A model generated the notes under the pieces. The model saw only the letters and a program-made list of their open reading frames with translations, did not search any database and was not told the DNA's origin. Of a stretch of DNA of 64,000 nt, positions 22,110 through 31,203 are shown piece after piece (positions within the stretch are counted from its first letter, which is position 1; each line of letters opens with the position of its first letter). The DNA comes from Eleusine coracana subsp. coracana (Eukaryota > Streptophyta > Magnoliopsida > Poales > Poaceae). The position numbers were made by a program, and so were the translations under genes. The DNA is taken from the NCBI GenBank assembly GCA_032690845.1, contig CM064434.1:10976108-11040107 (forward strand), given 5' to 3'.

Positions 22110-22115
22110 CCTTGG

Positions 22116-22830
22116 TCAAAAGAAGTGTGTGGCCAAAATATCCTTCGTCTTCTTGGTACCAAAATGACCCATCAATCCACCTCCATGCGCCTCCTGTAAC
22201 AACAAAAGACGAACGGAACCAACAGGAATACATAGGCGGTTAGCTCTAAACAAGAATCCATCAGTCAACACAAATTTGTTCCATGCACGACCTTCTTTAC
22301 AATGCAGCAATACATCCTTAAAATCAACATCAGCAGCATATTGTTCTTTAATTGCCTCAAGTCTAAAAATTCTACAATCAAGTTGACACAATAAAGTATA
22401 GCGCCTAGATAAAGCATCAGCGATCATATTATCCTTCCCTTTCTTATATTTAATAATGTAAGGAAAAGACTCAATAAACTCAATCCATTTAGCATGTCTA
22501 TGGTTCAAATTACATTGAGAACGAATATACTTAAGTGATTCATGATCAGAATGAATAACAAATTCTTTGGGCAACAAATAATGACTCCACGTCTCTAAAC
22601 ATTGTACAAGTGCATACAATTCCTTATCATACGAGGAGTAATTCAAAACAGGCCCAGTAATTTTCTCACTAAAGTATGCAACAGGTTTACTATCTTGCAT
22701 CAAAACACCACCGATGCCTATACCACTAGCATCACATTCAAGCTCAAAAATCTTATCAAAATTAGGTAATTACAGCAATGGTGCATGTGTAAGTTTATCC
22801 TTCAAAGCATCAAAAGACTCATGATGTACC
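22116..22830 (-). pseudogene. RT thumb/RNase H region, CRM-like element
   Basis: The minus-strand frame shows VLMQDSKPVAYFSEKITGP, NYSSYDKELYALVQ and IHSDHESLKYI, characteristic of the RNase H domain that removes RNA from the RNA-DNA hybrid. The catalytic Asp (FELECDASG), Glu (YDKELYAL) and Asp (IHSDHES) are all visible. A TAA interrupts the frame near 22770. A one-base G insertion near 22835 shifts the frame relative to the RT portion upstream. The start of the integrase zinc-binding domain (HGGGLMGHFGTKKT) is at its 3' end, before TGA 22114-22116. Confidence 0.8.
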
Positions 22831-23565
22831 TTACCCCCAATAGAAATCAACGCCCTTCTTTGTCAACTCATGCAAAGGTGCAGCAATGGTGCTGAAATAT
22901 TTGATAAAGCGGCGATAGAAACCTGCAAGACCAAGAAAACTCCTCACCTGTGTGATAATTTTTGGTTCAGGCCAGCTCTTAATGACTTCAATCTTCGCCT
23001 CATCCACCTCAATTCCCTGTGCAGTCACAACATAGCCAAGAAAAGAGACTCGATCTATGCAAAAGGTGCACTTCTCAAGGTTACCAAATAAACGTGCATC
23101 TCGTAAAGTATCAAAAACAGCACGCAAATGATTCATATGTTCATCTATGGATTTGCTATAAATCAAGATATCATTAAAGTAAACTACCACAAATTTGACA
23201 ATGAAAACTCTTAAAACCTCATTCATCAAGCGCATGAAAGTACTAGTTGCATTAGTTAAACCAAAAGGCATTACTAACCACTCATATAATCCGAATTTTG
23301 TTTTGAAAGCTGTTTTCCATTCATCTCCAAGTTTTATTCTAATTTGATGGTAGCCACTACACAAATCAATTTTAGTGAAAATTATAGCACCACATAACTC
23401 ATCAAGCATGTCGTCTAGCCTAGGAATAGGATGGCGATACCTAATAGTAATATTATTAATGGCTCTACAATCTACACACATACGCCAAGTACCATCTTTC
23501 TTAGGAACCAAAAGTATAGGAACAGCACAAGGACTAAGTGATTGACAAACATACCCACGATCCAA
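22831..23565 (-). pseudogene. Reverse transcriptase, CRM-like element, active-site Asp lost
   Basis: A 244-residue minus-strand frame with classic Ty3/gypsy RT blocks: VPKKDGTWRMCVDCRAINNI, PIPRLDDMLDEL, FTKIDLCSGYHQIR, MPFGLTNA, and FLGYVVTAQGIEVDE. The catalytic box reads VVVYFNDILIYS, so the first of the paired aspartates (FDD) is Asn, a G-to-A change that should inactivate the enzyme. The sequence ends at a frameshift in a G run after FYWG. The protein would otherwise copy the element RNA into DNA. Confidence 0.85.
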
Positions 23566-23580
23566 AAGGTCTTGAACTTG

Positions 23581-24597
23581 TCATTGTATCTCCTTAGTCT
23601 TCTCAGGGTTGGTCCTATAAGCAGCACGGTTTGGTAAAGTAGCACCCGGAATCAAATCAATTTGATGCTCAATCCCTCTCAAAGGTGGCAATCCCGGGGG
23701 TATCTCAGCTGGAAAAACACCCTCATACTCCTGCAAAAGATTAGTGACAGCAGGAGGCAAAGCACTAGAAGCAATATCATCAAGCGAAAATAAAGCTTGT
23801 TTGCATATCAAAGCATAGCAAATATCATCATTATCAGAAATTTCAGCAAGCTCAGATTTTGTTGCAAGACATGAACGACCTTGTAATTTAATTCCAGCAC
23901 CCTTAGAACTTGAAGAATCATTAATATTACTAGGTGTAGAATCAGAATTAATAGGTTGTTGAATTTTAGGGCCTTTATTTTTCAAACTAGTAGCTCTTTC
24001 TAAATCAGTTTGTATAATTTCAGCAGGGGTCATTGGTAACAAAGTAATTTTAGTTCCTTTATGCATAAAAGTGTACTTATTACTTCTATCATGGTGTACA
24101 ACATTATTATCAAATTCTCAAGGTCTACCCAATAAAAGTGAACATACTTGCATGGGTACGACATCATAATCAACAGAACCCACATAAGAACCAATAGAAA
24201 AAGGAACTCTGCATGTTTGTATTACCTTAGCTTTTCCAGAGTCGTTTAACCACTGAATGTAGTACGGATGTGGATGTGGACGTGTGGTCAAAGCAAGCTT
24301 GTGGACCACATCAGAACTCACCAAGTTATTGCAGCTCCCTCCATCAATGATGACACGTGCTCGACGGTTCTTGATGACGAAGAAAATCTGGAACAAGTTG
24401 TGGCGCTGCATCATCTCGGGCTGATGAACTTGTGTGCTAAGGACACGTTGAACAATAATATTCATGTATCCCGTGGTGTCTCCACCTCCAAGGACGAGGT
24501 CACTGCTGGTGGTAGCGATGTCCTCCTCCTCATCCTCCACATCGGAGGTGCTTATGTAACCGCCATCGTCTGTCGCCACATATGCCCGCCTACTTGG
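23581..24597 (-). pseudogene. Aspartic protease and linker to RT, CRM-like element
   Basis: In the same frame as the RT and upstream of it, the protease active site reads VIIDGGSCNNLVSSDVV (Asp near 24345). It is followed by PFSIGSYVGSVDYDVVPM and the flap-like LLLGRP end. A linker with EIPPGLPPLRGIEHQIDLIPG (the usual lead-in to gypsy RT) runs to 23581. Stops at about 24118 and 23581 (in the region after the linker) break the frame. The protease would cut the polyprotein. Confidence 0.75.
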
Positions 24598-25829
24598 ACA
24601 ATCTTTTTGCACATGACCAAGTCCATGGCAGCAGTGGCATTGAATCCCTGTAGTGCTCCCCGTTGAAGCCACAGAGGAGGCACTACTAGCTGGTACCTGC
24701 ACAGAAGTTTTACCTGAGCGCGTATAAGGTGTAGGGGCTGTTCTTGGGGCTACAGAAACAACACTGGTTCCCTTGGTAGTTGCTGGTGGGGGCGGCCAGA
24801 AAGATGGCCTGGGCAGCCCCGAAGTCCCCGTCGAGCGCGGGGGGTAGGAGTTCCTTGAATTGTTGTACTCCTCAAAAGCCTAGAAAAGTCCCTATGATTC
24901 TTTCTCTACAAGCATAGCATACTGGAAATACTAGGTGAGGGTATAATATTCTTTATAATCAAGGATGTTCTGAATTTCTTTTCTTAAACCAGAATAAAAG
25001 TGACAAATCTGATCCTCTACTTTTTCAACTACAACACAACGAATCAAACCCTTCTGAAGCTCACTAAAGTACTCCTGAACAGTTTTATCTCCTTGTTCTA
25101 AACGCTGTAGTTTATTACGAATCTCTCTATTAAAAGAAGGAGGAACAAAACAATCACGCATTGCTACCTTAAGTTCTTCCCAAGTAGTAGGCAAATTAGT
25201 TTCAGTAGCTAGACCACTCCACCAAACAATAGCAAAGTCCTTAAACTTGCTAGTGGCTTGTCTAACTCTATGTTGTTCAGGAACAAGGTGGGCATTAAAT
25301 TTTTGTTCTACAGTCATCTCCCAATCAAGATAAACATCACCATCATACTGACCCAAAAACGAAGGAATTGAAAACTTATTTTTAGCATACGGGTTATCTG
25401 GAGCATAGTTACCATGTGGACGACGATTGTAGTTATGGAAACCACCCATACCTTGAGTATTATGTTGCAAACGACGTGTAATCATGTGGTCCTTGTAGCT
25501 GACCTATCCACAGTGCCATCAGCCTTATACACCATGTCTTCATCATGGATGTCTTCAACATCGTTGTTGTTGTTATTGGTGTTCGTATCGTTGGTTTTGG
25601 GAGCTGTCTCCAACGCGACAACCTGATCGGTTAACTTAGAGACCCGCTTCTCCAACCGCTTGATGCTTTCTCCAATGTAAAACTTGCTGACCATATCAGT
25701 AACGACTCTGGTGATCGTCTCTGCCAAATCACTCTGAGCAGCCTGCAAAGCCTTCTGGAGCTGCTCTTGGCTCACGCACCCAGCAAATTGTGAGGGTGAA
25801 GCCATCTCTCCGTCGTCACTTCCTGCCAT
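24598..25829 (-). pseudogene. Gag of CRM-like element, with CCHC knuckle
   Basis: Gag forms the virus-like particle. The start MAGSDDGEMASPSQF at 25829 is preferred because it opens the coiled-coil N-terminal part (RLEKRVSKLTDQVVALE). A frameshift near 25485 leads to the main gag domain (VYLDWEMTVEQKFNAHLVPE, WWSGLATETNLPTTWEELK, REIRNKLQRLEQGDKTVQEY), which matches the retrotransposon gag family. After stops around 24930-24880, the zinc knuckle CHCCHGLGHVQKDC (CX2CX4HX4C) is at about 24600-24640. An Asn-rich NTNNNNND stretch lies in the N-terminal segment. Confidence 0.75.
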
Positions 25830-25853
25830 CACAAACACCAAAATAGGAAACAA

Positions 25854-27037
25854 ACAGTGAAGGTTATCCCTACAAAACAGCTAAGCAGTGGTGCCTCTCA
25901 ACACATCAAAAGGAAACTCCTTACAAAGCTCTTGCAAAGTTCTGAAAAGCAAAGCAAAGGATACCAGAGAGATGTGTTCCATGATTGCAAGGGTCACAAA
26001 ATAACCTATTGCTGTCCAGAAGAAATTTGTAGAGCTAGAAAAGACCAAATATATATATGTGAGTGGCACACAAATAAAAAACAGATAATAAAGCTGAATA
26101 AGTGCCCAAGTAACTTGTCCCTAGTTGCTGGTCTAAGTATGTCCTAGAATAGTAGTGATAGAAAAATAGTAATAAGGAGACAAAGGCACAACAGGTGATA
26201 ACAGGGGGCTAAGTGCAAAACAACCAAATCCAGAAATTTCAGGGGGCTAGATGTAGCACTAGTAGAAATCCCAAATTTCTTTTTTTTGATTTTATTTTAT
26301 TGATATTTTTCTCCAACTCACTAACAATGGAGGAGAATCCACAAAAAAATTCAGCTCAAACAGAGCTAGAATGTGGCCTACAGAAAATCATGAAGTTGTA
26401 GAAAACGTCGTGTTTAATCTTGAATGAATTTTTTCTTTATCTTCCCGATATTGTTTGAATTTTTTGACGGGGGCACAAAGGGTGAAGGAAACTGTGGGTA
26501 TTCTCAACTTTAGGTCAAGAATCTCCTGTAAAACTTTCAGCCAAAACAGACACCAGAGCGAAAAGTTATGCCCGTTTTACTGAAGGGGGGTCGGAGTCGG
26601 TTTTCCAGAAACCCAAGTCGGGTTTGCGGTCGGGTTTGGAATCGGGTAGGATTTTTTGTGGCAGCGTGGAGGCAGCAGAAAGTGGAATTTGTGGGGATTG
26701 GTCCGGGGTGTTGACGGAGTGCTTAGGGTGAGACAAGGCTAGGTGTGTCGATCAATCAACCCTAGCACAAAAAGCCAACAAAACAGAGGATGGTGAAGGG
26801 GATGGCGGCTAGGGTTGCAAGGGAAACACTACTAATGACAAAAACACAAACTAAACCAGCGACTAAACAAGAATTAGGGCACAAACTCAACACTATGGAC
26901 TCTGAAATTGAAATATGCAGAGGCTAAACACATGGTTATGGGTGGAGGGAAAAAATTTTTGGGCTTTTCTGTGGACGATAGGATGAACACAAAACGAAAT
27001 TAACTAAGGGTAGTGCGAACCTGACGGTGCACCTGAA
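25854..27037 (-). other. Untranslated leader of CRM-like element
   Basis: No coding sequence recognised between the primer-binding site and gag. AT-rich with a T-rich run near 26280. Confidence 0.5.
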
Positions 27038-27050
27038 GCTCTAATTACCA
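27038..27050 (-). promoter_or_regulatory. Primer-binding site, CRM-like element, degenerate
   Basis: The minus strand reads TGGTAATTAGAGC, three bases inside the 5' LTR. It resembles TGGTATCAGAGC, complementary to the initiator methionine tRNA, with mismatches. Confidence 0.55.
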
Positions 27051-27052
27051 CT

Positions 27053-27973
27053 TGATGTGGACAAGGGTTCCCAATCTTCCGAAAGGTTTTAGATACGTTG
27101 ATTTGGTAGGAGGTGATACACAAATCGATCCGGCTTGAGAACAGTACGTTCTAAACCCCGCAATCACAGTACAATGTCTCCTCTGGTTATCAACCATCCT
27201 AAAATTATTGACCTTGCTAAGAAGGATAATCTCTGCCTGTGAATCAAGAACACAAGCAAGAACAAAGAAGAATGCAACACAATTGCAGATGTATTATGAA
27301 TCTCACGAAGTTGGGGTCCCATAAACCGTGATGACGGTGAAACTGTTATGAATAGAATAATCTAAGCAAAACCCAAACCCTAATTGTGCGGTGGTGTCTA
27401 TATATGAAGACCCTAGTATCATGCAAGACCCTCTGGACGTGCCCCTAATTGGGCTCAACTAGATACAAAGCCCAAAAGCAAGAAACAGGCGACGCAGCAC
27501 CGAAATAGATTCTGGACACTCTCTTGTTTTGATGATTTCTGATGACTCCTGATGAATTTTGACATGAGATCGGTGGCATTGGAAAGGTCTTCTTCTTATC
27601 ATTCCGTGCATATATAGAACGTCCAAATCTGAGTGGTATGCATCCTAGGCATCCATTTTAGTGTAGACTGGTCCTAAGCCCCGAAACAGACTCGAAGTCG
27701 GTTTTGGTTGGGCCTCCACCTTAGCTTCCACGTCCTTTCTAGCCCTCCACGTCTCCAAGTCCTTCTCCCATCATCTCCTGGTCCTCTCCATTGTTCCTAA
27801 TTACCATATAATCATTAGGTAGCAAACCATTCACAAAAGTGACATATGATGAAGAACGTAGGAACGTGCTCACCTGTAAATTTAGTCGTCGTGCATGAGC
27901 TCTAGTCATTGGACCTTGCAAGTCCAGAATTGGAGGAGTGTTGCATATATCCTTAGGAGTGATGTCCTCATCA
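27053..27973 (-). repeat. 5' LTR of CRM-like element (921 bp)
   Basis: Direct repeat of 20126-21108 without the 63-bp duplication. It also carries the integrase-tail reading frame on the minus strand (27921-27739), as expected from LTR duplication. Confidence 0.9.
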
Positions 27974-29061
27974 GGAGTTGTTTGAAAACCTAGAAGTGCA
28001 GTAGGTTTCCCTTTCCCGATATTAGCCTCAGGACGGTAGTTGATCTGCTTAATTTAGAACGAATATTCATGGAGTGGTATAGAGACCGCTCGTAGGTTAG
28101 GAAATATTATCACCGGGAATCAATATCGAATGAAGAAAAGTTGGATGGGATCACAAATGAAGACCGGACGGGCAACTAGGCGAAAAGGGAAGGATAACTT
28201 GTCTTCAAGGAGGTAGCCCCGTCCGAGTCACCTAAGGCTACGCCTCGTGTCCGGCCCATGGGATCAAGTTTGAACGTACTGTTTGCATGCTGGAGTTATG
28301 GGCCCAGTAAACCGATGTAGCTACAATTACTACATGGATGAAAGATGCCCTACTTCTTAAGGTGGCACTGGGGATGAGAGGAGGGAGGAATGTATCCACG
28401 GATGGTGGCACGGGGCGCATCGCGTGGGCGACCCTTCTCGAAGGAGCCAGGCTCGGAAGACCATGTAGTACCCGTATACGAAAGATTGCTCCATGCGGTT
28501 TCCATGAAGCGCGTATGGATCGTGCAAGCAGGTTTCTCCTGTAGAATGTAAATCAATTCGAGTCGCTGCCCCTCATAGTAACAAGTACTACTTGATAACT
28601 CCACCGGAATAGTGTCGGAAGCCATTAATTTGTTGAAAGGGTTTAATATTGCTATTTGGAAATTCTTATTAATTGCATTGCAACCATGATTGTGGTAGTT
28701 TAGCGTAAACTAAATTTATCATTTCCCATGACAACTTAACTTGATGCTAAAACTTGAAAAGTAAGGACCCACTCTTAGGCTGGCATTTTGGCAACATAAA
28801 CCCCACCCATAGCCTGTGCATGTCTAGGAGTCGGTTGTAGTTGGCCACCTTGACGGGTCAGTCTTGCTGAGTAAACTAGTTACTCAGGGCGACATTCTAT
28901 GTGGTTTTCAGATGACCAGTGTGGAGACTGCCACTACAGTAGGAGGTTTCATTGGGAAGGCCAGCGACCTGACTGCTGGAACAACGTGTGGGAACGGTGC
29001 ACCGATGAGGAGGAGGAGTAGGCCGTTGATTGCTGGCACGGTGTTTGGGCAAACACCTTTG
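27974..29061 (+). repeat. 5' LTR of del/Tekay-type element, part 2 of 3
   Basis: Continues the LTR after the CRM-like insertion. The first 40 bp match the uninterrupted copy at 63115-63154. The remainder has no counterpart in the window because the 3' LTR is itself interrupted at 63155. No gene; short open frames are not supported. Confidence 0.7.
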
Positions 29062-29602
29062 TGGGGGGAATGCCCACCCCTTAGTCTCCCCAAGCCCAGA
29101 AAACAGCCCAGCAACAAGAAGCAAGGTCCAGCTGGACTGGCGGCCCAGAAGGCCTTCGGCCCAGCAGGCATCCGAAGGCCGGTACGGCCGAAGGCCGTAT
29201 GGCGTGGCGGGCCCCAGGCGCAGGCGCTAGAGAATGACAGCCGGGGGCGTGTACCAGATGAAGATTGAAGTACTAGAATACCCTTAGGTCAAGTAGTAAG
29301 ATATGTAATGTAAGGTCCGGGGCAAATCTGTCAACATGCCCGGAGGGTAGGTGAGCATGGATCTATAAATGCTCACCTGCACCTCTGAGCAAGGGAGGAC
29401 GTGCCCCTGCCACCAGAACCTTCCTGTACTATTCTGACCAGATAATACAAAGTTCATTAGCCGAAGGGCGCCTGTATGAGCCCTTCGGCATAAGTGTCAT
29501 TGCTTGGTCTTGTTCACTCATGTCGTAGCTTGTCCGAGGGGCCTTCGACCAGTCCAGCCCTCGGCTAGCCCACTACTTGTTTGTTCTGGACTCGTAACCA
29601 CA
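29062..29602 (+). repeat. 5' LTR of Tat-type element (541 bp)
   Basis: Matches 52781-53304. It contains a 16-bp tandem duplication (GGTACGGCCGAAGGCC-type) missing in the 3' LTR. Its TATA box sits in the loop of an inverted repeat. Confidence 0.9.
29349..29378 (+). promoter_or_regulatory. Tat LTR promoter: TATA box inside a 10-bp perfect inverted repeat
   Basis: AGGTGAGCAT (29349-29358) and ATGCTCACCT (29369-29378) are exact reverse complements. The 10-base loop GGATCTATAA, with the following AT, forms the TATA box CTATAAAT. The same arrangement is conserved in the 3' LTR at 53051-53080. Confidence 0.75.
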
Positions 29603-29607
29603 ATAGC

Positions 29608-29625
29608 TGGCGCCGTCCGTGGAGA
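29608..29625 (+). promoter_or_regulatory. Primer-binding site, Tat-type element
   Basis: TGGCGCCGTCCGTGGAGA, five bases after the LTR end, resembles the aspartate-tRNA-type primer sites of many plant gypsy elements. Confidence 0.7.
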
Positions 29626-29649
29626 GTCAGAGCAACAAAGCATGTAGGC

Positions 29650-31203
29650 ATGGCAGGGGGAAAGAGACCACCCGCTTCGGGCCTGTCGCAACAGGCAACA
29701 ACCCGGAGTAGGGCGGCAGTGGAGGTCGCCCGCCCGGAAACGTCGGCCGCGGCCGGGGCGCGCCCGCTTCGGGAAGAAGTTGAGGGCCTTGTTGAAGAGG
29801 CATCCGATGAGGTCAACGAAGGTGGGCAAGAGGCTGTGGCCGAGAGAGAGACTGCCGGTGGGCAACTTATGCAGGAGGAGGTAGAATATGCTAATCAGGT
29901 AGCGGAGGAGCATATCAGAAAGCAGCAAGAGGATGCACTGCGGGAGGAGGAGAATGTGAGGTTGATGGAACAGGAAGTTGAGAGGCAGAAAAGGGTAGCC
30001 GAAGAGCAGATGCTGCGGGCACAGGCTTTGCAAAATCTAGCGCAGCGGGAGGCTGATTATAACTAGAGAATTGAAGCAGCCAAGAGGCGGTAGGAGCAGC
30101 TGAGCAGACAGTTGGAGATCCTTCGGAGAGGCGGGATCCCTACAGAGCAGGCTCCAGGGTATGAGGAATTTCGTGAAGAGGGGGTAAGGGCACATTCCAC
30201 TGGAAGCCTTCATCCGGTGTAGCCAGCGGATCCTAACTCTCCCTTGGCGGCCGAATTACAGGCGGTGCAGTGGCCCGTGAGATTGGCTTCGGTCAAGCTT
30301 CCAACGTTTGCAGGGACTTCAGATGCTAAGGAGTTTTTCATGAGGTATGAGACGTCTGTGGAGTCAGCCGGAGGGAATGATGCAGTAAAGGCCAAAGCTT
30401 TTCCGTTAGCATTGGAAGGAATAGCGAGTACCTGGTACGCTAAGCTGCCGCCGGGGAGCATTCGGTCATGGGTGCAACTTAAAGAGGGAGTCTCGATGCA
30501 CTTCAGGGGAAATCATGCCAAGCCTATGGGAGCTTGAGATCTGGCTGCTTGTGTGCAGAGAGATGGTGAAACGCTGGCCAACTATACTCGGAGGTTCATA
30601 CATTTGAAGTGCTAGGTATCCGACATACATGACGCCACAGTGATCGAGTCTGTTGCAAAGGGGCTCCGGATGGGAGCGGCCAGAAGTGCTATCTGGGTAG
30701 AGCAACCCTAAACCCTGGATCAATTGCTGAGCATCTTGGAAGGGCAGGTATGGGTAGAGAAGGATGAAGAGGAAGAGCGTCAAAAGGCGTGCTCGGGGGT
30801 GATGATGTGACGGGGGCAAAATCTAAACACCGGAGGTTGGCGTCTGAATCAAGGTGGAGTAGGCTGCAACTTTACACGGCGCGAGGTCTTCAATGTCCAG
30901 CAAAGGGGGGCCTCGGGATCAGCACCCAGATGCCCTCAGCCGCCATCACCGCGTCCGAGACCGAGGCAGCCCCGGCCGGGTCAACTTTTCTACTGTGCAT
31001 TTCATGGCCCAGGGTGCAACCACAACTCCAATTACTACTCTGATATTAAAGCGCTATCCGATGCAAGAGTGCGGCGAGAGGCTGAGCAAACTAGGCCGGT
31101 GATGCATACTCAATACACACATGCCGCTGCCTTCTACCCCCCTCCCCCGTATTTTCACCAGTCATCATTTCCACAGTACCATCATCCTGCCCCACCGCCG
31201 TAA
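29650..31203 (+). pseudogene. Gag of Tat-type element, eight in-frame stops
   Basis: One plus-strand frame from ATG 29650 stays readable through stops at 30064, 30091, 30220, 30535, 30613, 30709, 30808 and 31201. The N-terminal part is a Glu-rich coiled coil (about residues 55-135). The gag domain follows (LPTFAGTSDAKEFFMRYETS, STWYAKLPPGSIRSWVQLKE, FHGPGCNHNSNYY). In several cases a CAG, CAA, CGA or TGG codon would be restored by one transition, pointing to cytosine deamination. It would have formed the particle shell; this copy cannot be translated in full. Confidence 0.8.

Larger units (their letters stand above)
20126..27973 (-). mobile_element. CRM-like Ty3/gypsy chromovirus, minus strand, TSD GGAGT
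   Basis: Its LTRs (20126-21108 and 27053-27973) begin TGATGTGG and end CCTCATCA on the plus strand. GGAGT lies at 20121-20125 and again at 27974-27978. Removing the insertion restores GGTTTATAGGAGTTGTTTGA, the uninterrupted sequence of the outer element's other LTR at about 63112. Minus-strand gag, protease, RT, RNase H and integrase are in order. The integrase C-terminus (LRKSKLMPRADGPFKIIEKI, then GVSPTFNISDLKPYL) resembles CRM-clade chromoviruses, by recall. Several stops, two or more frameshifts and three mutated functional residues show it is inactive. Confidence 0.85.

Noticed and set aside
29050..29054. Firm call of CAAAC as the target duplication of the Tat-type element
   Set aside because: The left copy is separated from the LTR start by about seven bases and the right copy by one; kept only as a candidate.
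28864..29268. 134-codon plus-strand frame across the start of the Tat 5' LTR
   Set aside because: It crosses the boundary between two elements and contains no domain.
29518..30033. 171-codon minus-strand frame opposite the Tat gag
   Set aside because: It lies antisense to a recognisable gag coiled coil and has no domain; treated as a shadow.
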